From the NCBI GenBank assembly GCA_029938175.1, contig JAPYON010000005.1, positions 1-47,642 on the forward strand: DNA of 47,642 nt. The letters are read 5' to 3'. The stretch is from Paracoccaceae bacterium. GTDB taxonomy: Bacteria; Pseudomonadota; Alphaproteobacteria; Rhodobacterales; Rhodobacteraceae. The number at the start of each line of letters is the position of its first letter. The first letter of the stretch is position 1. Below, in pieces: positions 1 through 9,829 of the stretch. The notes under the pieces are model-generated. The model was given only the letters and a program-made list of their open reading frames with translations, did not search any database and was not told the origin of the DNA. The position numbers and the translations under genes are program-made.

Positions 1-7
1 ATCGAAT

Positions 8-796
8 CTACATCTCGACGCGATCGGCCATCCCGCTTCTAGTCCGATTGGCAACCGGTTTTGGTTTGGGTTTTGCCAACCCCTCCAGTACGCCTAATGG
101 CCTTTTGACGGCCTCGCGCAGGCCGGATTTCGGCGTCGCATAAATCTGTTTCGTCGCCTCCACCAACAGCGCTCCCGCCGCCATGCGGGAATCAAGGCGT
201 TTGCCCACCCCCTCCCAGAAGCGTGCGGACTTTAGCCAATAGGGTTTGTGGCTAGGCGGAGCGTACAATGCAGAAACATGGCGTTCAGGATGGAACCGAT
301 GCTTTCGCAACTGCGACTCCAATTGCGATAGGCTATAGGGCCGACCATATCCAAACGGCGTCACATCGCGGCGCGCCCAAAGGCCCGAACGGTTTGGAAC
401 GATAAATACGGCCTGCCCACCGGGTGCCAGCACGCGCCAAATCTCGTTCAACAGCTCGCCCGGATGATCACATGTCTCGATCCCGTGACCGACAATTAAC
501 CGGTCCACATAGCCAGCTGGCAATGGCCAGTTGAACTCTTCAACCAACGTCGAAAGGTTTGCCTCACTGGGTGGCCAATGCATAACGCCCTGTTGTCCGG
601 GCATTAGGCACAAAACTTTTTCAGAATTATGCAGGAATGGTCGTAAAAACGGCGCGGCAAACCCGAATCCGGCAATAATTTTTCCTTCAGTATCAGGCCA
701 CAACTTACGCAGGCCTTCTTGCAACGAGAGCTGGACCGAACGGCCAAGTTTCGTTTCGTAATAGAAGGCTCTAAGATCAACGACATCCAAATGCAT
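8..796 (-). CDS. Class I SAM-dependent methyltransferase
   Basis: A 262-residue protein of the Methyltransf_11 type. The nucleotide-binding glycine loop is seen as GFGFA at residues 43-47, an atypical form of the usual GxGxG. The LAPGG turn and the following hydrophobic strand lie at about 123-134. The C-terminus is basic and rich in Lys, Pro and Arg. The substrate cannot be read from the sequence. It is divergent from gloB with about 54 bp between the two starts, a pairing I recall from related genomes. The ATG at the 796 end is the only good start before the divergent gene. Confidence is high for the fold and low for the substrate. Confidence 0.85.
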   Translation of the reverse strand: MHLDVVDLRAFYYETKLGRSVQLSLQEGLRKLWPDTEGKIIAGFGFAAPFLRPFLHNSEKVLCLMPGQQGVMHWPPSEANLSTLVEEFNWPLPAGYVDRLIVGHGIETCDHPGELLNEIWRVLAPGGQAVFIVPNRSGLWARRDVTPFGYGRPYSLSQLESQLRKHRFHPERHVSALYAPPSHKPYWLKSARFWEGVGKRLDSRMAAGALLVEATKQIYATPKSGLREAVKRPLGVLEGLAKPKPKPVANRTRSGMADRVEM

Positions 797-850
797 TGCA
801 TCACCCTAGCCTATACGTCAGACTTTCGTAAACCTCGAAGGAGCCCGAAC

Positions 851-1618
851 ATGACATTAGAAATCGTAACAATCCCCTGCCTCGCCGATAATTATGCCTT
901 TCTGCTACGAGATCAAGAAACAGGCAAGGTAGCGCTGGTCGATGCACCAGAATCCTACCCCATTCAAAAGGCCCTGCAAGACAAAGGCTGGAAACTGGAC
1001 ATGGTCCTGTTAACGCACCACCACAACGACCACGTAGATGGGCTGCCAGAACTGGTCGAAGAATATCACCCACAAGTTATCGGCGCCAAAGCGGACGCGA
1101 ACCGCCTACCCCCGCTCGATCTCGCGCTGAACGAGGGCGACACCTTCACCGTGGGCGAATCCGAGGGTTATATAATAGACGTATCCGGCCACACCATCGG
1201 CCACATAGCCTTCCACTTCCCCTACGCTAACGCCGTGTTCACCGCCGACAGCCTGATGGCACTGGGTTGCGGCCGCCTTTTTGAGGGCACGCCCGAAATG
1301 ATGTGGGCCAGCCTGTCCAAACTCGCCGCCCTACCCACCGACACAATCGTCTATTCGGGCCACGAATACACAGCCAGCAACGCCAAGTTCGCCTTAACCG
1401 TGGACCCAGGCAATTCCGCCCTCAAAGCCCGCGCTGCAGACATCACAGCCAGACGCTCGAAAGGCATTCCAACGGTCCCTTCAACGCTAGCCGACGAACT
1501 CGCCACCAACCCGTTTCTGCGCGCACACCTGCCGGAAATGAAAACCGCAGTCGGGGTGGAAGGCGCAACGGACGTAGAAGTGTTTACTGCCATCCGCAAA
1601 CAAAAGGACAATTATTAA
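851..1618 (+). CDS. gloB: Hydroxyacylglutathione hydrolase (glyoxalase II)
   Basis: Hydrolyses S-lactoylglutathione to lactate and glutathione in cytosolic methylglyoxal detoxification. The 255-residue protein has the metallo-beta-lactamase signature THHHNDH at residues 55-61, which supplies the binuclear metal ligands. Further family motifs follow: SGHT, FTADSL with the bridging Asp, and SGHEYT with a further His. Length matches the family. The frame is open further upstream, but the ATG at 851 follows a GAAGGA ribosome-binding site and begins the typical TLEIVTIPCLADNYAF start. The next gene downstream is clpA, 159 bp away, so the two need not be co-transcribed. Confidence 0.95.
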   Translation: MTLEIVTIPCLADNYAFLLRDQETGKVALVDAPESYPIQKALQDKGWKLDMVLLTHHHNDHVDGLPELVEEYHPQVIGAKADANRLPPLDLALNEGDTFTVGESEGYIIDVSGHTIGHIAFHFPYANAVFTADSLMALGCGRLFEGTPEMMWASLSKLAALPTDTIVYSGHEYTASNAKFALTVDPGNSALKARAADITARRSKGIPTVPSTLADELATNPFLRAHLPEMKTAVGVEGATDVEVFTAIRKQKDNY

Positions 1619-1671
1619 GAGATTCAGGCGACATCACAACTTTTTTAGTCACCTTTTCAACAATGCGGCGA

Positions 1672-1695
1672 ATTTTCCCTTGAACATGGGAAAAT
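1672..1695. terminator. Inverted repeat after gloB, possible terminator
   Basis: ATTTTCCC (1672-1679) and GGGAAAAT (1688-1695) form a perfect 8-bp inverted repeat with an 8-nt loop in the gloB-clpA gap. The stem is AT-rich and no clear U-run follows, so termination is only a suggestion; it could also be an operator ahead of clpA. Confidence 0.35.
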
Positions 1696-1777
1696 AAACC
1701 CGAAGTTTATACACAAGAGGTATTGAACCCTCATACTACGGTATTCCCCGTGGGACGAATTTCGAAGGATACGCGAT

Positions 1778-4093
1778 ATGCCATCATTCTCAACCACGCT
1801 CGAGGCAGCAATTCACCAAGCGATCGCGCTTGCAAATGAACGCCATCACGAGCTGGCCACATTGGAACACCTGCTGTTCACTTTGGTAGACGAGCCCGAA
1901 GCGGCGCGGGTGATGAAAGCTTGCGGGGTCAACCTCGACAGCTTGCGTAACATCCTGTCCGAATACATCCACACCGAACTGGACTCCCTGATCTCGGACA
2001 TCGACGGCTCAGAGGCCAGCCCAACCACAGGCTTCCAGCGTGTCATCCAGCGCGCCGCGATCCATGTGCAATCGTCGGGCCATAACGAGGTGACGGGCGG
2101 AAACGTCCTCGTCGCGATGTTTGCCGAACGCGAAAGCCATGCGGCATATTTTTTGCAAGAACAGAATATGACCCGTTACGACGCCGTCAATTTCATCAGC
2201 CACGGCGTTGCCAAAGATGCACGCCTCGGCGAAGAGCGCGCCATTCAGGGCGCCGACGACGTGCAAGAGGCAACCGAAGCCCCCGGCAAACCCGAAGAAA
2301 CCGCACTTGAGAAATACTGTGACGACTTAAATCAAAAAGCCCGCGACGGCGACGTTGATCCACTGATCGGCCGCCAACACGAGGTGGACCGCTGCATTCA
2401 AATCCTATGCCGCCGTCGCAAAAATAACCCATTGCTGGTTGGCGACCCGGGCGTTGGCAAAACCGCCATCGCCGAAGGCCTTGCTCGCATGATCGTCGAC
2501 GAACAAGTCCCCGAAGTGCTGTCTGGTTCGACTATCTATTCGCTGGACCTTGGCGCACTTCTGGCCGGAACCCGCTACCGCGGTGATTTTGAAGAGCGGC
2601 TGAAAGCCGTGATGAAAGAACTCGAAGACCACGAAGACGCTATCATGTTCATCGACGAAATCCACACCGTCATCGGTGCGGGTGCCACGTCTGGCGGTGC
2701 GATGGATGCCTCCAACATTCTGAAACCCGCTTTGCAAAGCGGCAAACTGCGTTGCATGGGCTCGACGACTTATAAGGAGTTCCGTCAACACTTCGAGAAA
2801 GACCGCGCTCTGTCGCGCCGTTTCCAAAAAATCGACATAAACGAACCGAGCATCCCGGATTCGATCAAAATCCTCATGGGCTTGAAACCTTACTTCGAAA
2901 AGCACCACAAAATCCGCTATACCAACGACGCGATCAAAACCGCCGTCGATTTAGCCGCCCGTTACATCAACGATCGCAAGCTGCCGGACAAAGCCATCGA
3001 CGTCATCGACGAGGCTGGCGCTGCACAAATGCTTGTCACGGAGCGCGCACGCCGCAAAACCATCGGCACCAAGGAAATCGAGGATGTAGTGGCCAAAATC
3101 GCCCGAATCCCGCCAAAAAACGTCTCCAAAGACGACGCCACGGTGCTGAAAGATTTGGACAAGAACCTTAAACGGGTTGTGTTTGGTCAAGACACGGCGA
3201 TCGACGCACTGTCCTCGGCCATAAAACTGTCCCGTGCAGGTCTGCGCGAGCCTGAAAAGCCCATCGGCAACTACCTGTTCGCAGGTCCGACTGGCGTGGG
3301 TAAAACCGAGGTCGCCAAACAATTGGCTGACACGCTTGGTGTGGAGCTTCTACGGTTCGATATGTCGGAATACATGGAGAAACACGCCGTTTCCCGCCTG
3401 ATTGGTGCCCCTCCGGGCTACGTAGGGTTTGATCAAGGTGGCCTGCTGACCGACGGCGTTGACCAGCAACCACATTGCGTATTGCTGCTCGACGAAATCG
3501 AAAAAGCTCACCCAGACGTCTACAATATTCTGTTGCAGATCATGGATCACGGCAAGCTAACTGACCATAACGGCAAGTCCATCGACTTCCGAAATGTTGT
3601 GCTAATCATGACCACGAACGCTGGTGCGGCCGAACAAGCCAAAGAGGCTATAGGTTTCGGCAAGTCCCGTCGGGAAGGCGAAGACACTGCCGCGATTGAA
3701 CGCACCTTCACTCCCGAATTCCGCAACCGCCTAGACGCGATGATCAGCTTCGATGCGCTGCCCAAAGATGTGATAATGAAGGTCGTGGACAAGTTTGTCT
3801 TGCAACTCGAAGCGCAGCTTATGGACCGGAACGTAACATTCGAACTGTCGAGTGCCGCCGCCGCATGGCTGGGCGATAAGGGTTATGATGATCGCATGGG
3901 TGCACGTCCATTGGCCCGTGTGATTCAAGAGCACATCAAGAAACCCTTGGCCGAGGAGTTGCTATTCGGCAAACTCGCCAAAGGTGGCCTCGTCAAGGTT
4001 GGTGTCAAAGACGGCCACATTGATCTGGCATTCGAGGAATCGCCAAAAGCACGCATCGGCAACAAGAAACCGCCGCTACTTACAGCTAAATGA
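1778..4093 (+). CDS. clpA: ATP-dependent Clp protease ATP-binding subunit ClpA
   Basis: AAA+ unfoldase that feeds substrates to ClpP in the cytosol. The 771-residue protein has the N-terminal Clp repeat domain (about 1-145), a first AAA module with Walker A GDPGVGKT at 222-229 and Walker B FIDE at about 291-294, and a second module with GPTGVGKT at 503-510 followed by LLLDEIEKA. An IGFGK motif, the ClpP-docking loop, sits in module 2, so this is ClpA and not ClpB, which also carries a long coiled-coil insertion absent here. The ATG follows a GAAGGA site. The adaptor clpS, often next to clpA, is not in this window. Confidence 0.96.
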   Translation: MPSFSTTLEAAIHQAIALANERHHELATLEHLLFTLVDEPEAARVMKACGVNLDSLRNILSEYIHTELDSLISDIDGSEASPTTGFQRVIQRAAIHVQSSGHNEVTGGNVLVAMFAERESHAAYFLQEQNMTRYDAVNFISHGVAKDARLGEERAIQGADDVQEATEAPGKPEETALEKYCDDLNQKARDGDVDPLIGRQHEVDRCIQILCRRRKNNPLLVGDPGVGKTAIAEGLARMIVDEQVPEVLSGSTIYSLDLGALLAGTRYRGDFEERLKAVMKELEDHEDAIMFIDEIHTVIGAGATSGGAMDASNILKPALQSGKLRCMGSTTYKEFRQHFEKDRALSRRFQKIDINEPSIPDSIKILMGLKPYFEKHHKIRYTNDAIKTAVDLAARYINDRKLPDKAIDVIDEAGAAQMLVTERARRKTIGTKEIEDVVAKIARIPPKNVSKDDATVLKDLDKNLKRVVFGQDTAIDALSSAIKLSRAGLREPEKPIGNYLFAGPTGVGKTEVAKQLADTLGVELLRFDMSEYMEKHAVSRLIGAPPGYVGFDQGGLLTDGVDQQPHCVLLLDEIEKAHPDVYNILLQIMDHGKLTDHNGKSIDFRNVVLIMTTNAGAAEQAKEAIGFGKSRREGEDTAAIERTFTPEFRNRLDAMISFDALPKDVIMKVVDKFVLQLEAQLMDRNVTFELSSAAAAWLGDKGYDDRMGARPLARVIQEHIKKPLAEELLFGKLAKGGLVKVGVKDGHIDLAFEESPKARIGNKKPPLLTAK

Positions 4094-4114
4094 GTTAATA
4101 AATCGTGAAGGTTT

Positions 4115-4147
4115 AAACGGAGCGCCGATTGTCGCTCCGTTTTTCGT
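4115..4147. terminator. Rho-independent terminator between clpA and the convergent OmpA-like gene
   Basis: AAACGGAGCG (4115-4124) pairs with CGCTCCGTTT (4133-4142) across an 8-nt loop and runs into TTTTTCGTTT. The A-run on the other side makes it usable from both strands, which suits the convergent genes on each side. Confidence 0.85.
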
Positions 4148-4151
4148 TTGA

Positions 4152-5846
4152 CTACTTCTCGGTCAGCTTAAGTTCGATGCGTCTGTTCGCAGCCAAGGCT
4201 TCGTGACTATCGCCCTCGTCCACTGGCTGGAACTCGCCAAAACCTGTGGCGGCCAGACGGTTTGCCGGAATGCCTTCGTGGTCGATCAAGTATTTCACCA
4301 CCGATAAGGCCCGTGCCTGCGACAGCTCCCAGTTGTCGGCAAATTGGGATTTTGATCCAACACCGATCTTGTCCGTATGCCCGCCAATACGCAATACCCA
4401 GTTGATTTCACTAGGAATTTCGTCTCCTATATCGCGAATAACGGCCGCCACCACCGCAATCTGCGCCTTGCCGCCCGCACCTAATTCAGCAGATCCCGGC
4501 GCGAATAAAACTTCGGAAGAAAACACAAAACGGTCTCCGACTACTTGCACACCTTCGCGACCACTCAAGACTTCGCGCACACGTCCAAAGAATTCTGAAC
4601 GAAAACTACGCAGATCAACCGCTTCAGCCTCAAGCCGCTCGCGCTCCCGTGCTTCCAGATCTGCTCGTAATTCTTCCGATTCCGCTCGCGCCTTTTGCTC
4701 CGCCGCAACCCGTGCCAACGCCGTATTCAAATCCGACCCCAACGTCTGCAACTGCACCTGCGCTTCGCGATCCGCATCTTTGTACGCATCCAGCAACCCT
4801 TGCAGCGAGTTCAATTGCGTCCGCAACGCCGCCGTCTGCTGGTTCAGCAACGCAACAGCACGCTGGCTTTTCGCCGATAGCGCGCGTTCGCCGGACAACA
4901 GTTCGTTAGCTTGCTCCAACAGGGCAGTTTTGAGGTCAATCTCGGCTAAATTAGTAACCTCCGAGTTATCCAACTTACGCTTCGCGACCTCCGCGGCCGC
5001 CAACAATGTCAACGTATACACTGCTTTTTGTCGCTGTTCTTCCAAGGCCAGTGTCATCGCTGTCAGCTCGGTATCTGCGCTTAACAACCGCGCGCGCAAT
5101 GCTTCGGCTGCAGCCGCCTCGACCAGACGCGCGGCCTCAGCATCGCCTAAGATCGACAGCTCGTTCTCGGTTTCGGTAACCTTACCCTCAAGATCTGCCA
5201 CAAGCGCTTCGAGCGCATCGGCTTTTGCCGCCGCCAAACGTACCTGCTCAGCCTCAACGTCGATCTCGGCCCGTGCGCGCGCCAAGGCCAACTGCGCCAC
5301 CTCTTTCTGTGTCAGCTCCAGATCACGCGCTGCATCCAGCTCTGCAATACTGGCCCGAGCTGCCTCGATTTGGCTCGCTTGGTCTTCGGCTGTTTGCTCC
5401 ACATCCGCTAGCGAGCTCTGCAAACTGGTGTTGCGCTCATTCAAATTCGTATTTCGTGTAATCAGCCCCGCGACCTGCTCCTCGAAACTCGCAATCCGTG
5501 CGCTCGCCGCATCACGATCATTGCTAAGCGAGGCCACCAATGCGGTTTGCAATTGCAATGCCGCCTCGCTGTCCGAAAGCTTGCTATCTAGCTGGCCCAA
5601 TTGGTTCGACAGGTCCGTTCCACGCCGTTGCTCCAACCCCAACGCCTGCGCTAAGCCTGCGACCTGCGCCGACAGGTCGCTCAACTCGACGTCCTGCCCT
5701 GTAATCGTTTCCCGCATCACATTTTGGATGATCATAAAGATCGACAACAAAAACATGATGACGAGCAACAATGCGGTCATCGCATCCACAAAGCCGGGCC
5801 AGATATTGGCTTCGGAGCGGCTTCCCGATCGGCGAGAGCGGGCCAT
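4152..5846 (-). CDS. OmpA/MotB-type peptidoglycan-binding protein with long coiled coil
   Basis: A 564-residue inner-membrane-anchored protein. A short basic N-terminus precedes one membrane segment at about 19-42 that contains the Asp typical of MotB/TolR/ExbD (FVDAMTALLL). Residues of about 50-400 are rich in Ala, Glu, Leu and Gln with strong coiled-coil character. The C-terminal 130 residues form an OmpA-like domain with GGHTD and the NRRIEL end expected for peptidoglycan binding. It lies 3 bp after the MotA/TolQ-like gene and is surely co-transcribed with it. By analogy to Mot, Tol and Exb systems the pair should form an ion-driven envelope complex; its actual task is unknown. No flagellar genes are nearby. 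Confidence 0.85.
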   Translation of the reverse strand: MARSRRSGSRSEANIWPGFVDAMTALLLVIMFLLSIFMIIQNVMRETITGQDVELSDLSAQVAGLAQALGLEQRRGTDLSNQLGQLDSKLSDSEAALQLQTALVASLSNDRDAASARIASFEEQVAGLITRNTNLNERNTSLQSSLADVEQTAEDQASQIEAARASIAELDAARDLELTQKEVAQLALARARAEIDVEAEQVRLAAAKADALEALVADLEGKVTETENELSILGDAEAARLVEAAAAEALRARLLSADTELTAMTLALEEQRQKAVYTLTLLAAAEVAKRKLDNSEVTNLAEIDLKTALLEQANELLSGERALSAKSQRAVALLNQQTAALRTQLNSLQGLLDAYKDADREAQVQLQTLGSDLNTALARVAAEQKARAESEELRADLEARERERLEAEAVDLRSFRSEFFGRVREVLSGREGVQVVGDRFVFSSEVLFAPGSAELGAGGKAQIAVVAAVIRDIGDEIPSEINWVLRIGGHTDKIGVGSKSQFADNWELSQARALSVVKYLIDHEGIPANRLAATGFGEFQPVDEGDSHEALAANRRIELKLTEK

Positions 5847-5849
5847 GCC

Positions 5850-7022
5850 TTATTCCTCGCCCTGAGTAATTGCTTGTTGAAGAGTATAAATAAGCGTCGC
5901 GAGATCCTGACGAATTTCCGCGATCGAGTCCTGTCGACCTGCTGACATTTCCTCAAGAACACGCAGCAACTGAACGTCAATGTTCCGCAGGCGCATTCGC
6001 GCCTCGGCATCCATACCTTCGCCCATATTGCCCACTGCCTCGACTATACGATCTTGCCCGCTGGCGATACGCTCCATCACTTCCGGTGACCCGCCACCTT
6101 TATCGCGTGACTGGTTGTTTATTTGCTTAGCCAGAACGCTAATCGCCTCGGCCAGTGAACCCAAGCGCCCGTCGGTCCGCATCCGTTGTTCTTCACCCCG
6201 CATCACCAGTTCTTTCAAACTGTCGATCTGGTGTGCCGCTTGCTCCATCAATCCTGAAATGGGCGAGCCACCAATACTCGCAGTATCATCTCCACCGAAC
6301 CCGACTTTAGTGATCGAGGATAACCATTCTTCCAGTTCCATATAGAATCGGTTTTGCCCGTGACCCGCGAAAATCTCTAGCAGGCCAACGATAAGCGATC
6401 CCGCCAAACCCAACAGAGATGACGAAAACGCAGTTCCCATGCCGCCAAGTTGCTCTTCAAGTCCCCTCATAAGATTGTCGAACGAATCAATTGAACTGCC
6501 GCCCTCGGTCGGTGCAAGCGTGCGGATCGTGTCCACAACAGCCGGAATTGTCGTTGCCAAACCGTAGAACGTTCCAAGCAGGCCAAGGAAGATCAACAGG
6601 TTGACGATATAGCGCAACACATCTCGTGCCTCGCCCAGCCGTGTGCTTACGGAATCTAGAATAGACAAAGCCGAAGAGGCGTTTATCGACTTGCGGGAAC
6701 GACTATCACTAAGCAGCGCCGCCAATGACGCCAACAAACGCGGTGCCTTGACGAACTCATGGCCAGGGCGATCTAGCGCAAAACCCTCGATCCACCCAAC
6801 AGACGAGAATAACGCCCGCAGCTGCCAGAAACTTGCGCCGACACCGAAAATGAACACGCTTAAGATAAATCCGTTCAGGTAGGGCGACACCAGAAAGATC
6901 GGTGATACTGTCGGAAACAGCAGGTATCCGATCACCACAACCAGTGCCATAATCATTAACATCGTCATAATCTGACGGACCGGTTGTGTAAACTCGGGTT
7001 CGTTTTTTGAGTCCAAGAACAT
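5850..7022 (-). CDS. MotA/TolQ/ExbB-family proton channel protein
   Basis: A 390-residue polytopic protein with likely membrane segments at about 18-36, 50-68, 138-160 and 195-222. The motifs GLLGTFYGL and GTAFSSSLLGLAG are the family signature around the last two helices, which line the ion path with the Asp of the partner. The C-terminal 150 residues are soluble and helical. First gene of a two-gene operon with the OmpA-like partner downstream. The ATG at the 7022 end follows an AAGGAA site. It is longer than TolQ or ExbB (about 230 residues), so it belongs to a less studied branch and should not be called motA or tolQ. Confidence 0.85.
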   Translation of the reverse strand: MFLDSKNEPEFTQPVRQIMTMLMIMALVVVIGYLLFPTVSPIFLVSPYLNGFILSVFIFGVGASFWQLRALFSSVGWIEGFALDRPGHEFVKAPRLLASLAALLSDSRSRKSINASSALSILDSVSTRLGEARDVLRYIVNLLIFLGLLGTFYGLATTIPAVVDTIRTLAPTEGGSSIDSFDNLMRGLEEQLGGMGTAFSSSLLGLAGSLIVGLLEIFAGHGQNRFYMELEEWLSSITKVGFGGDDTASIGGSPISGLMEQAAHQIDSLKELVMRGEEQRMRTDGRLGSLAEAISVLAKQINNQSRDKGGGSPEVMERIASGQDRIVEAVGNMGEGMDAEARMRLRNIDVQLLRVLEEMSAGRQDSIAEIRQDLATLIYTLQQAITQGEE

Positions 7023-7061
7023 TTGGTAGGTTTCCTTGCCGTCTTACCTATAATTTGCGCC

Positions 7062-7090
7062 ACTGTAGAGGCGATTAAAGATAATTCCAA
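7062..7090 (-). promoter_or_regulatory. Candidate promoter for the MotA/TolQ-like operon
   Basis: Read on the minus strand, TTGGAA (7085-7090) is separated by 17 bp from TACAGT (7062-7067), about 40 bp upstream of the 7022 start. The match to the vegetative consensus is fair only. Confidence 0.35.
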
Positions 7091-7212
7091 CAGCGTTTTA
7101 AGCTTGTAAATTATTGTATTTTTCCGGCAAATTCCCATATGTATTAAATGATTCGACTGCGGCGGCAACGCTTCCAGCGCACCCGCCTTTATTTTACACA
7201 AAGTAACCCGCC

Positions 7213-7218
7213 TATAAT
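7213..7218 (+). promoter_or_regulatory. Consensus -10 element upstream of the SPFH gene
   Basis: A perfect TATAAT lies 24 bp before the SPFH start codon. The AT-rich -35 area (about 7190-7195) is a poor match, so activation by a regulator is possible. Confidence 0.4.
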
Positions 7219-7241
7219 CAGGCAAGAGGGAAGGATATTTC

Positions 7242-8159
7242 ATGTTAGAGGCAATCGGCGCGCCGGCACTGGCAATTCTAGTATTTGCAATAATCATGCT
7301 TTACTTGATGGTAAAGACGGTTCCACAAGGCGAAACTTGGACTGCAGAGCGCTTCGGACGCTACACGCGCACGCTGCAACCCGGTCTGAACTTCCTGATC
7401 CCTATCATGGATAAAGTCGGAGCCAAAATTAACATGATGGAAACCGTACTAGACATCCACTCGCAAGAAGTGATCACCAAAGACAACGCCATGGTTATGG
7501 CTGACGCGGTGGCATTCTATCAGGTGGTGGACGCTGCACAGGCTGCCTACGAAGTGCGCGATCTGGAGCGCGCCCTGACCAATCTTGCCATGACGAATAT
7601 TCGTGCGGTTATCGGCTCGATGGATCTCGACGAAAGCCTTTCCAATCGCGATCACATCAACACACGCCTGTTGCAAGTTATCGACGAAGCATCCCATGCG
7701 TGGGGCGTAAAGGTCACCCGCGTCGAAATTAAAGATCTGTCCCCACCCGATGACATTAACGAAGCGATGGCGCGTCAGATGAAAGCAGAACGTACTAAAC
7801 GTGCCGATATTCTTCAGGCCGAAGGTCAGAAACAGGCCGCCATTCTGGAGGCCGAAGGTGCCCGCGAAGCCCAAATACGCGAGGCCGAAGGTGCCCGCGA
7901 AGCTGCGTTCCTCGACGCCGAGGCCCGCGAACGCTCCGCCGAAGCTGAAGCCAAAGCGACCACAATGGTTTCCGAGGCGATTGCCAAAGGCGACATTCAG
8001 GCCATTAATTACTTCGTGGCCACTAAATACACCGAGGCGCTGCGCGACATCGCAGCCTCGCCTAACAGCAAAACCGTGATGATTCCGCTAGAGGCCGTCG
8101 GCTTGATCGGCTCCGTTGCAGGTATTGCTGACATCGCAAAAGCCGTAACAAAGGAGTAA
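7242..8159 (+). CDS. SPFH/Band 7 domain membrane protein (stomatin/prohibitin family, QmcA-like)
   Basis: A 305-residue membrane-scaffold protein. One N-terminal membrane segment (about 5-24) leads into an SPFH domain (about 25-185) with the conserved VPQGE and ERFGRY entry. A charged helix with repeated AEGAREA units (about 190-245) gives coiled-coil oligomerisation. The family assembles ring or raft-like structures in membranes and is typically paired with NfeD, which follows 4 bp downstream. The ATG follows GAAGGA. The frame is intact and the length is normal. QmcA is the closest named relative by layout; the symbol is left blank because the precise subfamily was not tested. Confidence 0.93.
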   Translation: MLEAIGAPALAILVFAIIMLYLMVKTVPQGETWTAERFGRYTRTLQPGLNFLIPIMDKVGAKINMMETVLDIHSQEVITKDNAMVMADAVAFYQVVDAAQAAYEVRDLERALTNLAMTNIRAVIGSMDLDESLSNRDHINTRLLQVIDEASHAWGVKVTRVEIKDLSPPDDINEAMARQMKAERTKRADILQAEGQKQAAILEAEGAREAQIREAEGAREAAFLDAEARERSAEAEAKATTMVSEAIAKGDIQAINYFVATKYTEALRDIAASPNSKTVMIPLEAVGLIGSVAGIADIAKAVTKE

Positions 8160-8163
8160 TCTG

Positions 8164-8628
8164 ATGGAAGCCGGACTATTCACTTGGATCGAAACACTTT
8201 CACCGTGGTGGTGGGTAGCGCTTGGCGTAGGGCTTGGCGCTCTGGAAATGATGATCTATTCGTTCGTACTGATTTGGCCCGCGATGGCGGCCATAGTTAT
8301 GGCAATCATCCTGTGGATTGCACCAGAACTACAAGGCGAGCTTCAAATAACACTGTTCGCCGTCCTTTCCATCGCCTTGATGTTCGCAGGTCGTGGATAT
8401 TTTCGCAAATATGGCGACGGTGAACCCAAGACAAATTTGAACAACCGGTCCGAACAGATGGTAGGCAAGAAAGCCACCGTCGTTGATTTTGCTCTCGGAG
8501 ATGGCCACATCGAACTGAACGGCCTGCGCTGGGCTGCTGAATGGCCAGATGGGCAAAGTGCCAAAGTCGGTCAGGTAGTCAAAATAATCGCCGCCGATGG
8601 CATGTCGGTTCAGGTTGAAAACATTTAA
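8164..8628 (+). CDS. NfeD family protein
   Basis: A 154-residue short NfeD. Three hydrophobic helices fill about residues 14-75, and a C-terminal OB-like beta domain (about 90-154) carries the GLRWAAEWPDG segment typical of the family. It lacks the ClpP-like protease domain of long NfeD proteins. It starts 4 bp after the SPFH gene with an AAGGAG site overlapping that gene's end, so the two form an operon and probably a membrane complex. A dead solute-binding-protein gene begins directly after its stop. Confidence 0.9.
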   Translation: MEAGLFTWIETLSPWWWVALGVGLGALEMMIYSFVLIWPAMAAIVMAIILWIAPELQGELQITLFAVLSIALMFAGRGYFRKYGDGEPKTNLNNRSEQMVGKKATVVDFALGDGHIELNGLRWAAEWPDGQSAKVGQVVKIIAADGMSVQVENI

Positions 8629-9209
8629 GAACCTGCCATAGTCTACTGCGAAGACGATTTCCACCTTTCCTACCCATGGCTGCAACCAGACTGGAAGCTT
8701 GGTGAGTATGACGCGGACATATGCGACCTTTGCGAAAACTACACGTTCTCGGCGCCAATTTACGAGGCACAGATCGCTATGTACACACTGCCGGATAGTC
8801 CCTTTTACGATGCCTCCGTCGAGATCGATCTAGTTGGCGCACGACTGTGTCGCCCAGCCGCGATGCATACCTATGATCTTCTGGAAGACGGTATGATCGA
8901 GCCTAGTATCGCACTGGAAACCGCCACCGATCTGGCTAAATGTTTCGAGAATTTGCAAAATGGCATAGTCGATATCGTAAGCGTGAACGGCCTGACAGCC
9001 GATATATATTTTGCAAGCGCCGGCCATAGCCATCAGATCATCGAGTTAACCAGCCTTGCCGCAGTTCACACGGTGCATGCGATTGCCGCCAACGATAATG
9101 CGGAAGGCAGATCGCGCTCGAGTATCTGAACAGGAGTTTATGGAATATGCTAGCTTCGGGCGAATGGGCCGAAATCGCACAAGAGTATCTGTTGAAACAA
9201 ATGCTTTAG
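8629..9209 (+). pseudogene. Relic of a periplasmic solute-binding protein, family 3
   Basis: Directly after the nfeD stop, the same frame reads YCEDDFHLSYPWLQ, IYEAQIAMYTLPDSPFYDAS, VGARLCRPA, then VDIVSVNGLTADIYFA. This is the layout of an SBP_bac_3 protein (extracellular amino-acid-type binding protein). It has no start codon or signal peptide, so the 5' end is lost. The frame ends in a stop at 9127-9129. In the +1-shifted frame the protein goes on as ALEYLNRSLWNMLASGEWAE and EYLLKQ to a TAG at 9207-9209. One missing nucleotide near 9103-9110 explains the shift. An ATG-initiated piece (8779-9129) is open but cannot fold as a complete protein. Confidence 0.75.
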
Positions 9210-9223
9210 ACGGTTGGCACATA

Positions 9224-9763
9224 TCATGGCCAGGTTTTGCGAACCAAAGTTACTAGCTGCTCCAAATCTGGGTCGGATATTCCCAACTCGACTAGATGCT
9301 CGACGGTGTTGAACAAATATTCATCATTTGGACCAGCCGAACCCGTTGCCCGAGCGATAATTACCGCCTGCGTTTCAAGACTCAACGCACCGCAATACTG
9401 GTCGTGAGATTGGTCCATGACGTAACACACCGCAGTAACCTGATCACCTTCATGCAGGGAAATCTGGTGTGTTTGTTCAACATAGGCAGATGAAATCAGC
9501 TCGCGTTCGCGCAAATAGTCCATAGTTTCCGCAGCCAGCTCAGACGCCACGCGAAACCCGACGCCTTGGCATTCACCGGTTTTGTGTGGATCCAGCGCCA
9601 ACACGAGGCCAGGCGATTCTTGCGTACCACGATAATGGATCGAGCGCATACAGAACGAGCGGTTGAACCCGCGCAGCGTTGCGACACGCCGTTCCATATA
9701 CTCGAATCCCGGACGCCACAACAGCGATCCATATCCAAATACCCAAAGGTCATTTTGCTGCAT
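9224..9763 (-). CDS. ChaC-type gamma-glutamylcyclotransferase
   Basis: A 179-residue protein of the ChaC family, which cleaves glutathione to 5-oxoproline and Cys-Gly in the cytosol. The N-terminal VFGYGSLLW (8-16) is the substrate-binding loop, and YLREREL in mid-protein contains the Glu expected for catalysis. A GTG nine bases upstream is also in frame, but the GAAGG ribosome-binding site sits right against that GTG and 8 bp before the ATG at 9763, which decides the start. Convergent with the solute-binding-protein relic. No operon partner is evident. Confidence 0.88.
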   Translation of the reverse strand: MQQNDLWVFGYGSLLWRPGFEYMERRVATLRGFNRSFCMRSIHYRGTQESPGLVLALDPHKTGECQGVGFRVASELAAETMDYLRERELISSAYVEQTHQISLHEGDQVTAVCYVMDQSHDQYCGALSLETQAVIIARATGSAGPNDEYLFNTVEHLVELGISDPDLEQLVTLVRKTWP

Positions 9764-9829
9764 TGTATCCACCTTCAGTTTATGGCCTGTGTATAACCTG
9801 CATTAATGCGGAATTGGAGAGGAGATTCC

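Noticed and set aside
4246-5865. A 539-codon open frame opposite the OmpA-like gene
   Set aside because: Its Ser/Arg/Ala-rich text mirrors the Ala/Glu coiled coil on the other strand, with no ribosome-binding site or motif.
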